A DNA stretch of 64,000 nt from Novosphingobium aureum (GTDB taxonomy: Bacteria; Pseudomonadota; Alphaproteobacteria; Sphingomonadales; Sphingomonadaceae): the NCBI RefSeq assembly GCF_015865035.1, contig NZ_JADZGI010000001.1, positions 1,550,001-1,614,000 on the forward strand, read 5' to 3'. This document shows, one piece after another, positions 43,605 through 52,184 of this stretch (position 1 is its first letter; each line of letters begins with the position of its first letter). The notes beneath the pieces were generated by a model. That model ran no database searches and was not told the origin of the DNA. It saw only the letters and a program-made list of their open reading frames with translations. The position numbers and the translations under genes are program-made.

Positions 43605-43758
43605 AGGACGTGGCGGCAATCGGGCCGTTTCGCGGCCTCGTGTCGCGCCTTAGGGCTTGCCCTGTGCCGGTCGGCGCAATAAGCGCGTCGCCTGTTTTTT
43701 CCCGCAGGCGGGCCGCGAGAAGGGCCCGTTCGCGTACGCGTCGGAAGGATATTGGGTC

Positions 43759-44694
43759 GTGCGAGCATTCGTTTTTCCCGGGCAGGGCAGCCAGAAGGTC
43801 GGCATGGGCGTCGAGCTCGCCGCCGCAAGCGCACATGCGCGCGAAGTCTTCGAGGAAGTCGACGAGGCGCTGGGCCAGAACCTGTTCAAGATCATGGCCG
43901 AAGGGCCCGAGGACCAGTTAACCCTGACCGAGAATGCCCAGCCGGCAATCATGGCCCATGCCATCGCGGTGCTGCGCGTGCTCGAGAAGGAGGGCGGCAT
44001 TTCGCTCGCCGACAAGGCCGATTTCGTCGCGGGCCACTCGCTCGGCGAATATACCGCGCTGTGCGCCGCGGGCGCCTTCAGTCTTGCCGACACCGCGCGT
44101 CTGCTCAAGCTGCGCGGCCAGTCGATGCAGGCCGCGGTGCCGGTCGGCGTGGGCGGCATGGCCGCGCTGCTGGGCGCTGACATCGAGAAGGCAACCGCGC
44201 TGGCCGAGGCCGCTGCGGAAGGGCAGGTCTGCACCGTCGCCAACGACAACGATCCCGGGCAGGTCGTGCTCTCGGGCCACAAGGAGGCGATCGAGCGCGC
44301 CATCGCCATGGTCAAGGACCACGGCATCAAGCGCGGCATCGCGCTGCCGGTCTCGGCGCCGTTCCACTGCCCGCTGATGCAACCCGCCGCCGACGCCATG
44401 GCCGAGGCGCTGGCCAAGACCCCTCCGGGCGCGCTTTCGGTCGCGCTCTTCGCCAACGTCACCGCCTCGGTCGTGACCGATCCGGCCGAGGTGCAGCGCC
44501 TGCTGGTCGAGCAGGTCACCGGCCGCGTGCGCTGGCGCGAGAGCGCGATCGCGATGGGCGAGGCAGGCGTCACCCACTTCGTCGAGCTGGGCGGCAAGGT
44601 CGTCGGGCCGATGATCAAGCGCTCGGCGGGCGAAGTCGAGGTCGCCTCGGCCTCGGCCATGGCCGAGATCGAGGAACTCGCCAAGTCGCTGTGA
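43759..44694 (+). CDS. fabD: Malonyl-CoA:ACP transacylase
   Basis: 311 residues from a GTG at 43759, with GGAAGGAT upstream. FVFPGQGSQKVGMG opens the protein; the nucleophile is Ser94 in GHSLGEY; His203 lies in SAPFHCPLMQP; the substrate Arg is in KLRGQSMQ. It transfers malonyl groups from CoA to acyl carrier protein for type II fatty acid synthesis. It is followed by fabG after 150 bp. Confidence 0.96.
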   Translation: MRAFVFPGQGSQKVGMGVELAAASAHAREVFEEVDEALGQNLFKIMAEGPEDQLTLTENAQPAIMAHAIAVLRVLEKEGGISLADKADFVAGHSLGEYTALCAAGAFSLADTARLLKLRGQSMQAAVPVGVGGMAALLGADIEKATALAEAAAEGQVCTVANDNDPGQVVLSGHKEAIERAIAMVKDHGIKRGIALPVSAPFHCPLMQPAADAMAEALAKTPPGALSVALFANVTASVVTDPAEVQRLLVEQVTGRVRWRESAIAMGEAGVTHFVELGGKVVGPMIKRSAGEVEVASASAMAEIEELAKSL

Positions 44695-44844
44695 GGAGGC
44701 GGTGCGCGAGCGCGCCACCTCGAGAAGACACCTAACTCAGCCTCGGAACCGCACCAGCGGGCTCGAGGACAATGCGCAAGCCGAACGCGGAGGGGGTACA
44801 TGCCTCGTCCGGCCTGCCGACGGAAAAGTCTGGAGAAAAGACCG

Positions 44845-45615
44845 ATGACGATGTTCGACCTTCACGGAATGACCGCCCTCGTGACCGGCGCCAGCGGTGG
44901 CATCGGTTCGGCGATCTGCCGCTCGCTCGCAGCGCAGGGAGCACGCCTCGCGATCTCGGGCTCCAACCCCGACAAGCTGCGCGCCTTTCGCGACGAGCTC
45001 GACGAGCACACGCCGCAGCACCTGCAGGAAGTCGACCACGTCGCGATCCCCTGCAACCTCTCCGACCCCGAGCAGGTCGAGAAGCTGGTGCCCGCAGCGC
45101 TCGAGGCGCTGGGCAAGATCGACATCCTCGTCAACAATGCCGGCATCACCCGCGACGGTCTCGTCATGCGCATGAAGGACGAGGACTGGGACGACGTCAT
45201 CCGCATCAACCTGGAATCGACCTTCCGCCTGATGCGCAGCGTTACCAAGCCGATGATGAAGGCGCGCTTCGGCCGCATCATCAACATCACTTCGGTGGTC
45301 GGTACGACCGGCAACCCGGGCCAGGTCAACTACTGCGCGGCCAAGGGCGGCGTGACCGCGATGTCGAAGAGCCTCGCGCAGGAACTCGCCACGCGCAACG
45401 TCACCGTCAATTGCATCGCGCCCGGCTTCATCCGCACCGCGATGACCGACGTGCTGCCCGACGAGCAGAAGGCCGCGCTCAACGCGAGAATTCCCGCCGG
45501 ACGCATGGGCGAGGCCGAGGAAATCGCCTCGGCAGCGGTCTACCTCGCCTCGAAGGAAGCCGCCTACGTCACCGGCCAGACGATCCACGTCAACGGCGGC
45601 ATGGTGATGATCTGA
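44845..45615 (+). CDS. fabG: 3-oxoacyl-ACP reductase
   Basis: 256 residues. Short-chain dehydrogenase motifs: TGASGGIG (residues 14-21), NNAG (97-100), catalytic Ser150 in NITSVVG, Tyr163 and Lys167 in YCAAKGG, and the C-terminal GQTIHVNGGMVMI of FabG. Reduces beta-ketoacyl-ACP with NADPH. The ATG at 44845 follows a GGAGAAAAG ribosome binding site. The usual acpP and fabF do not follow; a GNAT gene does. Confidence 0.95.
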   Translation: MTMFDLHGMTALVTGASGGIGSAICRSLAAQGARLAISGSNPDKLRAFRDELDEHTPQHLQEVDHVAIPCNLSDPEQVEKLVPAALEALGKIDILVNNAGITRDGLVMRMKDEDWDDVIRINLESTFRLMRSVTKPMMKARFGRIINITSVVGTTGNPGQVNYCAAKGGVTAMSKSLAQELATRNVTVNCIAPGFIRTAMTDVLPDEQKAALNARIPAGRMGEAEEIASAAVYLASKEAAYVTGQTIHVNGGMVMI

Positions 45616-45641
45616 GCCGGACAGAGCTGACTGCGGAGGGG

Positions 45642-46112
45642 GTGAGGGTCGCCGCGTGCGATCCCTTCGCCCCCGAGGCATCGGCCATAATGGCGCGCCT
45701 CTCGAACGTGCTGGAACGCCTGACGGGCGATTCCGGCACGTCCTCGTTCGACCCGACCGATCTTGCGGGCGAGGGCGCGGTGCTCCTGCTCGCGCGCACG
45801 AAGACGGGCACGGTGACGGGCTGCGGCGCCTATCGTCCGCTCGCGCCGGGAGTGGCCGAGATCAAGCGTATGTATGCCGAGGCAGGCTGCGGCGCGGTGC
45901 TTCTCGCCGAACTCGAGCGACGCGCCTTCGAGGACGACGGCTATACCGTGCTGCGTCTCTCAACCCGGCGAGTGAATACGCGCGCAATCACCTTCTACCA
46001 GCGTCACGGCTACCGCGAATGCGCGCCATGGGGGCGCTATGTCGGGCGTGCGATCTCGATCTGCCTCGAGAAGCGCGTGCCTCAGTCGGTCTCTGCGCCG
46101 GCGTCGTCGTAG
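45642..46112 (+). CDS. GNAT family N-acetyltransferase
   Basis: 156 residues from a GTG preceded by GCGGAGGGGG. GNAT core: LLLARTKTGTVTGCGAYRPL, EIKRMYAEAGCGAVLLAELERRAFEDDGYTVLRLST, and the final NTRAITFYQRHGYRECAPWGRYVG. The usual R/Q-x-x-G-x-G/A acetyl-CoA loop is degenerate (EAGCGAVLL), so activity is likely but not certain. It overlaps the 3' end of the convergent hypothetical gene by 31 bp. Substrate unknown. Confidence 0.8.
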   Translation: MRVAACDPFAPEASAIMARLSNVLERLTGDSGTSSFDPTDLAGEGAVLLLARTKTGTVTGCGAYRPLAPGVAEIKRMYAEAGCGAVLLAELERRAFEDDGYTVLRLSTRRVNTRAITFYQRHGYRECAPWGRYVGRAISICLEKRVPQSVSAPASS

Positions 46113-46444
46113 ATCTTGGCGTTCAGCCTGAGTGCAAGGCTGCGCGCGAGGCTCAGCGCCTTCTCCTGCTCGCGCGCGTCGGGCGCGGGGAAGCTGACGT
46201 AGCCCTCGGGCGACCACCAGAACACCCGGATCCAGTCCTGGCAGTCCTCGCGCCAGACTTCGGCATCGCCGCCACGGTTGGGCATGGTGATGATCTCGTG
46301 TGTCAGCGGATTGACCTGGCGGGCATCGCCATCCGACAGGCGCAGGCCTTCGTGACCGGCTACGGCCTGCTTCCATTCCTCGAGCGAAATGTCTTCGTGC
46401 GTGCCGTCTGCCTGCTTGCGGACGATGTGAAGGGTGCTGGACAA
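46082..46444 (-). CDS. Hypothetical protein
   Basis: 120 residues from a TTG at 46444, preceded by GGGAG; the frame is also open to an ATG at 46588, but the extra 48 residues look unlike protein. The product begins SSTLHIVRKQADGTHEDISLEEWKQAV and has a Trp-rich middle (EVWREDCQDWIRVFWWSPEGYVSF) and a helical end. No membrane segment, no family recognised. It shares 31 bp with the end of the GNAT gene on the other strand and is divergent from dnaN. Confidence 0.55.
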   Translation of the reverse strand: MSSTLHIVRKQADGTHEDISLEEWKQAVAGHEGLRLSDGDARQVNPLTHEIITMPNRGGDAEVWREDCQDWIRVFWWSPEGYVSFPAPDAREQEKALSLARSLALRLNAKIYDDAGAETD

Positions 46445-46609
46445 AGGCTTCGACTCCCGTGCCTGGAACGTGATCGCGGGGGGCTCGAAAGGGAAGATGG
46501 GCCTTTCGTTGTGCAGCGCAAGAGCAAAGCACTGACGAGCAGCTGACGAAAAAAGCACGAAAACCCCCGGAATTATCCCCAGATTCACCTTTTGTGGCCT
46601 AGTTCGCGC

Positions 46610-46637
46610 TTGCCGCGTCGCACGGGCGCGCTAGAGA
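46610..46637 (+). promoter_or_regulatory. Candidate promoter of dnaN
   Basis: TTGCCG (46610-46615), 16 bp, TAGAGA (46632-46637), about 60 bp before the dnaN start. Modest match. Confidence 0.35.
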
Positions 46638-46700
46638 TATTTGTCCTTGTTTTGGGGATTATCACCTCCCCGGGCCGACCAAAGGGGACCTGAGGCTGTT

Positions 46701-47819
46701 ATGAAGGCCACTATCGAACGTTCCACGCTGCTGCGTTGCCTCAGCCACGTGCAGTCCGTCGTCGAACGCCGCAATACGATTCCGATCCTCTCGAACGTGC
46801 TGATCGAAGCTTCGGGCAGCGGTTCGCTGCGCATCATGGCGACCGACCTCGACCTGCAGGTGATCGAGAACCTGAGCGCGGTCTCGGTTGACCAGCCGGG
46901 TGCGATCACCGTCTCCGCACACTTGCTCTTCGACATCGCGCGCAAGCTGCCCGACGGCAGCCAGGTGAGCCTCGATGCCGCCGACAACCGCATGGTCGTC
47001 AAGGCCGGGCGCAGCCGCTTCCAGCTGCCTACGCTCCCGCGCGACGACTTCCCGGTGATCGCCGAGGGCGAGTTGCCGACCAGCTTCGAGATCCCGGCGG
47101 CGACGCTGGCGCAGATGATCGACCGCACGCGCTTCGCGATCTCGACCGAGGAAACCCGCTATTACCTGAACGGCATCTTCTTCCACGTCTCGGAGGAAGA
47201 CCTCAAGGCTGCGGCAACCGACGGCCACCGCCTCGCGCGCTTCACCATCAAGCGTCCCGACGGCGCCGAGGGCATGCCCGACGTGATCGTGCCGCGCAAA
47301 TGCGTTTCGGAACTGCGCAAGCTGCTCGAGGAAGCGCTCGACACCAACGTGCTGGTCGACCTCTCGGCAAGCAAGGTGCGCTTCACGCTGGGCGGCGAGA
47401 ACGGCGTGGTGCTGACCAGCAAGCTGATCGACGGCACTTTCCCCGACTACACCCGCGTCATCCCGACCGGTAACGACAAGCTGCTCAAGCTCGATCCGCG
47501 CTCGTTCTTCGAGGGCGTCGACCGCGTCGCGACGATCGCCACGGAGAAGACCCGCGCGGTCAAGATGGCGCTCGACCAGGACCGCGTGACGCTTTCGGTC
47601 ACCTCGCCCGACAACGGCACCGCCGCCGAGGAAGTGCCCGCAGATTACTCCGCCGATGGCTTCGAGATCGGCTTCAACGCCAATTATCTCAAGGACATCC
47701 TCGGCCAGATCGAGGGCGATTCGGTCGAGCTGCACCTCGCCGATGCAGGCGCTCCGACGCTGATCCGCCAGGACGACAAGAGCCCCGCGCTCTACGTGCT
47801 GATGCCGATGCGCGTGTGA
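46701..47819 (+). CDS. dnaN: DNA polymerase III beta subunit (sliding clamp)
   Basis: 372 residues, standard length. MKATIERSTLLRCLSHVQSVVERRNTIPILSNVLIEA is the domain I start; TEETRYYLNGIFFH and DGHRLA lie in domain II, and the C terminus PALYVLMPMRV matches the clamp end that lines the partner-binding pocket. It encircles DNA and holds the replicase. dnaA is not in the window, the normal state in Alphaproteobacteria. A strong terminator follows. Confidence 0.97.
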   Translation: MKATIERSTLLRCLSHVQSVVERRNTIPILSNVLIEASGSGSLRIMATDLDLQVIENLSAVSVDQPGAITVSAHLLFDIARKLPDGSQVSLDAADNRMVVKAGRSRFQLPTLPRDDFPVIAEGELPTSFEIPAATLAQMIDRTRFAISTEETRYYLNGIFFHVSEEDLKAAATDGHRLARFTIKRPDGAEGMPDVIVPRKCVSELRKLLEEALDTNVLVDLSASKVRFTLGGENGVVLTSKLIDGTFPDYTRVIPTGNDKLLKLDPRSFFEGVDRVATIATEKTRAVKMALDQDRVTLSVTSPDNGTAAEEVPADYSADGFEIGFNANYLKDILGQIEGDSVELHLADAGAPTLIRQDDKSPALYVLMPMRV

Positions 47820-47844
47820 TCTGAACGCAGCGTTCGTGAAATTG

Positions 47845-47876
47845 AAAAGGCCGGGGTGGATGCCCCGGCCTTTTTC
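47845..47876 (+). terminator. Rho-independent terminator of dnaN
   Basis: AAAAGGCCGGGG (47845-47856) and CCCCGGCCTTTT (47863-47874) with a six-base loop and T run. It lies between convergent genes, so it can serve both. Confidence 0.9.
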
Positions 47877-47908
47877 GTTGGCTGATGCGCGCTGGCCGGA
47901 GCCGTCGC

Positions 47909-49216
47909 TCAGTCCCGACTGGCAGCGGCGAGCATGGTCTCGACTTCGGTGAACTTCTCGCGCGGTGCGCCGCTGCGGGCATTGGCGATCTCGGCCTGGT
48001 CGATCTTCTGCCAGTCGGCGAAAGTGACGTAGTCGATCCCGCGTTGCCGGGCGAGGGCATCGAAGCCTGCGCGCCCGTCCTTGCCCGCACCCGCGCCGAT
48101 ATCGGCGGCGACCTTCTCGATCACCGAGAAGCCGTCGGGGCGGTTGGTGCCGATGGTTCCGGTCGGCCCGCGCCTTGCCCAGCCGACGCAGTAGAGCCCG
48201 TCGCCGATGCGCCCGGCCTCGTTGGCGAAGCGGCCTCCCGCCTCGTCGTAAGGCACGCCGGCGATCGCGCTGGTGCGATAGCCGATGCACGAGACGACCA
48301 GTCCCGCGCGGATACGATAGGTTTCGCCCGTGCCCACGGCCTCGCCATCGACGAGCGCCATGCGTTCAACCTCGACGCCTTCCACCACGTCCGTGCCGAG
48401 CAGGGCGCGCGGTGCGGCGTGGAAGTGGAATTCGATCGAAACGTCGTCGGGCCCGGATTCGCGTGCAGCCGCTGCGAAGCTGCCAAGCTGTGCGAGCGCC
48501 TTGCGATGCGTCGTGTCGAGCCCGGCCTGCGCGTCTGCTGCGGGCAGGTCGGCGGCATCGACGCGCGGTACCGCGCGCGAGAGTTCGGTCAGTTCGCCCA
48601 GTTCACGCGGCGACATCGCGATCTGGCAGGGTCCGCGCCGGCCCAGGATGACCACCCGGCGGATGTGCGAGGCGCTCAGCGGGGCGAGCGCATGGGTGGC
48701 AATGTCCGAGCCGACCAGCTCGGCGGGCGAGCGCGCCAGCATGCGTGCGACGTCGAGCGCGACGTTGCCATTGCCCACGATCACTGCGGTGTCGCTGGCA
48801 AAGCCGGGTGCGAGCGCGGAAAACTTGGGGTGTCCATTGTACCAGCCCACGAAGGCAGCCGAGCCGAAGACGTTGCCCAGCCTTTCGCCGGGCAGGTCGA
48901 GTGCGCGATCCTCGGGCGCCCCGGTGGCGAGGATCACTGCGTCGTAGAGCTGTTCGAGATCGGCGATCGAGACGTCGCGGCCGAGCATGACATTGCCGAT
49001 GAAGCGCACGTTGTCGGCCAGCGCTGTCAGCTCGTAGCGGTGCGAGACGTCCTTGATCGACTGGTGGTCCGGCGCGACCCCGCTACGTATCAGTCCGAAT
49101 GGAACGGGCAGGGCATCGAGAATGTCGACGCGAACCTGGTCTCCCCACTGCTTGACGGCGGCCTCGGCGGTATAATAGCCGGCCGGCCCCGAACCCACGA
49201 TGGCGATGTGGCGCAT
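47909..49216 (-). CDS. Ferredoxin--NADP reductase, adrenodoxin-reductase type
   Basis: 435 residues. FAD-binding GSGPAGYYTAEAAVK at the N terminus, DALPVPFGLIRSGVAPDHQSIK, the NADP-binding VGNGNVALDVARML, and the C-terminal GWARRGPTGTIGTNRPD are hallmarks of the adrenodoxin reductase/FprA group. It moves electrons between NADPH and a ferredoxin, typically for P450 or Fe-S biosynthesis. Cytosolic. Neither a ferredoxin nor a P450 gene is adjacent. Confidence 0.93.
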   Translation of the reverse strand: MRHIAIVGSGPAGYYTAEAAVKQWGDQVRVDILDALPVPFGLIRSGVAPDHQSIKDVSHRYELTALADNVRFIGNVMLGRDVSIADLEQLYDAVILATGAPEDRALDLPGERLGNVFGSAAFVGWYNGHPKFSALAPGFASDTAVIVGNGNVALDVARMLARSPAELVGSDIATHALAPLSASHIRRVVILGRRGPCQIAMSPRELGELTELSRAVPRVDAADLPAADAQAGLDTTHRKALAQLGSFAAAARESGPDDVSIEFHFHAAPRALLGTDVVEGVEVERMALVDGEAVGTGETYRIRAGLVVSCIGYRTSAIAGVPYDEAGGRFANEAGRIGDGLYCVGWARRGPTGTIGTNRPDGFSVIEKVAADIGAGAGKDGRAGFDALARQRGIDYVTFADWQKIDQAEIANARSGAPREKFTEVETMLAAASRD

Positions 49217-49401
49217 GGCGGTCTCTCCGGTTTTTCGGGCGCTTTTTGCGCCCTGTTACCCGCAAGCAAGCACGCCGCGCCGTGCCCGGCAAGACATTTC
49301 GCGCTCCTGTGCGACGGGTGGTACGCAATGACCGGACACGATGTGCCCTGAGCGTACACGTTTAACCGTTTCGCAATCGGTTTCGGGGCATCTACGGGTA
49401 C

Positions 49402-52152
49402 ATGGCATCGAAGGGACTTCGTTCGGACTCGCAAGGCGTTGCTCCGGGCGTGCGCGCACCGGGCGCGCAATCAGCACAGGCCGCTGGCGGGCGGCAGGCG
49501 AAAACCGCCGAGGACGGGCGTGTCCTGCGCGGCGTCGGAGAAGGCCGGCCTGCGCAAAGCGACTTCGCCATCGCGTCGAGCGATCATGAAGATCCCGTCG
49601 ACCGCCTTCACTTCTTCGTCCCCGCTGGCTGGGGGCTGATGACCGGTTGCATGGCCTGCGTACTCGCGGTCATGGCAATTCTTTCGGCTTCCCTGCCGAG
49701 CCTGCTTTCCGCGGGGCTGGTCGCGGGCAGTTTCGCGATCTGCGCCATGGCGCCGCGGCTTTCGCGCTTCGAGCAGGGGCTCGGGCCCAGCGGCTGGCAG
49801 CGCTATCCGCTGATGCTCTTCGCGATCGCTCTGCCCATGGTCTTGCTCGGCGTTGCCTGCGTGCGCTGGACCAACCGTGTCGATGCGCTCGACTGGCAGG
49901 TTACCGCGAGCGGTTTCGTCATCATCATCCTGCTGGCCTCGGCGCTGCTCGAGGGACGCCTGACTTCGATGATTGCCGCGACGATGGGGCTGTGGGGCGG
50001 GGCCTGGATCATCTCCGGTTCGCTCGGCTCGCTGATCCTGCTGAGCGCGGGCACGGTGATGGGGTTGTACTTCGCGATCCGCCACGCGCGCCGCGCGATG
50101 ACCGAATCCGAGCGCCTGTCGGAGCGACTGCGCGAACAGCGCCGCGCCGAGGACCTGCTCAACGAGTACGAGCAGACCGGGCAGGGCTGGTTCTGGGAGA
50201 CCGACCGCCGCGGCCAGCTTACCTATGTCTCGCCGCGCATCGCCAAATTGCTGCGCCAGCCAGTCGAGGATCTGGTCGGCCGCCCGTTCAATAACCTGTT
50301 CCAGCTCGAGGGACACGAGGGCGAGAACGAGCGCACGCTGGTCTTCCACATCTCGACCCGCTCGTCCTTCCGCGACCTCTCGGTCCGCGCCGCGACCGGC
50401 GAGGGCGAGGAGCGCTGGTGGGCGATCTCGGGGCGTCCGGTGCTCGATCAGTTCAACAATTTCATGGGCTTTCGCGGTTCGGGTACCGACCTGACCGAGA
50501 CCCGCAAGTCACAGCAGCACGTCACCCAGCTGGCGCGCTTCGACAGCCTGACCAAGCTGGCCAACCGGTTCCAGATGGCCGAGTGGCTCGACAAGATCCT
50601 CAATGCCCCGCGCATCGAGAGCCGTGCCTGCGCGGTGTTCCTGCTCGATCTCGACCGCTTCAAGCAGGTCAACGATACGATGGGCCACCCGGCGGGCGAT
50701 GCGCTGCTGCGCCAGGTCGCGGACCGGCTGCGCACCACCGTCGGGCGCCACGGTAAGGTCGGGCGTCTGGGCGGCGACGAATTCCAGGTCATCCTGCCCG
50801 GTCATCATCTCCCGGAAGGGCTGGCCAACCTCGCGCGCCGGATCATCGAGAACCTCTCGCAGCCCTACTCGATCGAGGGTTCGCGCGTGATCATCGGCGC
50901 CTCGGTCGGCATTTCGGTCTGTCCCGAGAACGGGACCACGTCCGAGGAGATCATCCGCAACGCCGACCTCGCGCTCTATGCGGCGAAGGGCGGGGGGCGC
51001 GGGCGCCATCACTTCTACGATGACGATCTGCATTCGGACGCCAAGGAGCGCCAGCAGCTCGAGCAGGACCTGCGCGATGCGATCGCCGAGAACGCGCTGG
51101 AACTGTACTACCAGCCGCAGGTGCGCACCACGACCGAGCGTATCGCCGGTTTCGAGGCACTGCTGCGCTGGAAGCACCCGCGTCATGGTTACATGTCGCC
51201 CGCGCGTTTCATCCCGGTGGCCGAGGAGACCGGCCTCGTCTCGCAGATCGGCGAATGGGCACTGCGTACCGCCTGCCGCGACCTTGCCAGATGGCCCGAG
51301 GAAGTGCGCGTCGCGGTTAACGTCTCGCCGCTGCAGTTCGCCAACCCGGCGCTGCCCGCGATCGTCACCAGCGCCATCGCCTCTGCCGGGATCGACCCTG
51401 CGCGGCTGGAGCTGGAAATCACCGAAAGCGTGTTCCTGGGCGATGACAAGTCGACCGAGGCGATGTTCGCATCGCTCAAGGGGATCGGCGTGCGCCTCGC
51501 TCTCGACGACTTCGGTACCGGCTATTCCTCGCTCGGCTATCTGAAGAAGGCGCCGTTCGACAAGATCAAGATCGACCAGAGCTTCGTGCGCGGCGCGACC
51601 ATCAAGGGCAGCCGCAACGGCGCCATCATCTCTTCGATCGTCAGCCTCGCCGAGGCGCTGGGCATGGAGACGACCGCGGAAGGCGTGGAGACGCTCGACG
51701 AGCTCGACCTCGTGCGCATGCTCGGCTGCAGCCACGTCCAGGGGTACATCTACGAGCGTCCGCTCAGCCTCGAAGTGGCCAACGCGCGTATCGAGGAGGG
51801 GCTCGATGCCGTTGCGCAAGGGCCGCGTTCGGCACGTGCGCCGCGCCAGACGATGCTGCGCAAGGTCGTGCTCGAGCACGGCGAGCAGGTCTATCACGGC
51901 ACGATCCGCAACATCTCGCAGTCCGGGGCGATGATCGAGGGGCTGTGGAACGTGCCGGTCGAGACGCCCTTCGACATCCATCTCGCGCGCGGATACGTGA
52001 TGCAGGCGGTTTCGCGCTGGAGCCACGAGGACCGGATGGGGGTCGAATTCGCCCGTCCGCTCGAACTGGATGGCAACGGATCGGTGGTCTTTACCCCGCC
52101 CAAGGCGCCGAGCGAGACAAATCCCGTCTCACAGCTGCGCAAGGCAGGCTGA
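49402..52152 (+). CDS. Membrane PAS-GGDEF-EAL-PilZ protein
   Basis: 916 residues. After a disordered N terminus, about six membrane segments occupy residues 75-235. A PAS domain follows (about 255-365: GQGWFWETDRRGQLTYVSPRI). GGDEF is at about 456 (GRLGGDEFQVIL); the EAL domain has FEALLRW near 583, NVSPLQF, LEITES, DDFGTGYSS near 702, IKIDQSF and EGVET, so phosphodiesterase residues look complete. The end (about 817-900) is PilZ-like, with basic residues before LEHGEQVYHGTIRNISQSGAMIEG, giving the NxSxxG motif. It may therefore make, break and bind c-di-GMP. lepA follows after 32 bp. Confidence 0.92.
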   Translation: MASKGLRSDSQGVAPGVRAPGAQSAQAAGGRQAKTAEDGRVLRGVGEGRPAQSDFAIASSDHEDPVDRLHFFVPAGWGLMTGCMACVLAVMAILSASLPSLLSAGLVAGSFAICAMAPRLSRFEQGLGPSGWQRYPLMLFAIALPMVLLGVACVRWTNRVDALDWQVTASGFVIIILLASALLEGRLTSMIAATMGLWGGAWIISGSLGSLILLSAGTVMGLYFAIRHARRAMTESERLSERLREQRRAEDLLNEYEQTGQGWFWETDRRGQLTYVSPRIAKLLRQPVEDLVGRPFNNLFQLEGHEGENERTLVFHISTRSSFRDLSVRAATGEGEERWWAISGRPVLDQFNNFMGFRGSGTDLTETRKSQQHVTQLARFDSLTKLANRFQMAEWLDKILNAPRIESRACAVFLLDLDRFKQVNDTMGHPAGDALLRQVADRLRTTVGRHGKVGRLGGDEFQVILPGHHLPEGLANLARRIIENLSQPYSIEGSRVIIGASVGISVCPENGTTSEEIIRNADLALYAAKGGGRGRHHFYDDDLHSDAKERQQLEQDLRDAIAENALELYYQPQVRTTTERIAGFEALLRWKHPRHGYMSPARFIPVAEETGLVSQIGEWALRTACRDLARWPEEVRVAVNVSPLQFANPALPAIVTSAIASAGIDPARLELEITESVFLGDDKSTEAMFASLKGIGVRLALDDFGTGYSSLGYLKKAPFDKIKIDQSFVRGATIKGSRNGAIISSIVSLAEALGMETTAEGVETLDELDLVRMLGCSHVQGYIYERPLSLEVANARIEEGLDAVAQGPRSARAPRQTMLRKVVLEHGEQVYHGTIRNISQSGAMIEGLWNVPVETPFDIHLARGYVMQAVSRWSHEDRMGVEFARPLELDGNGSVVFTPPKAPSETNPVSQLRKAG

Positions 52153-52184
52153 CAGGCGATGAAACCGCTGCTAACGGCGGTTCC

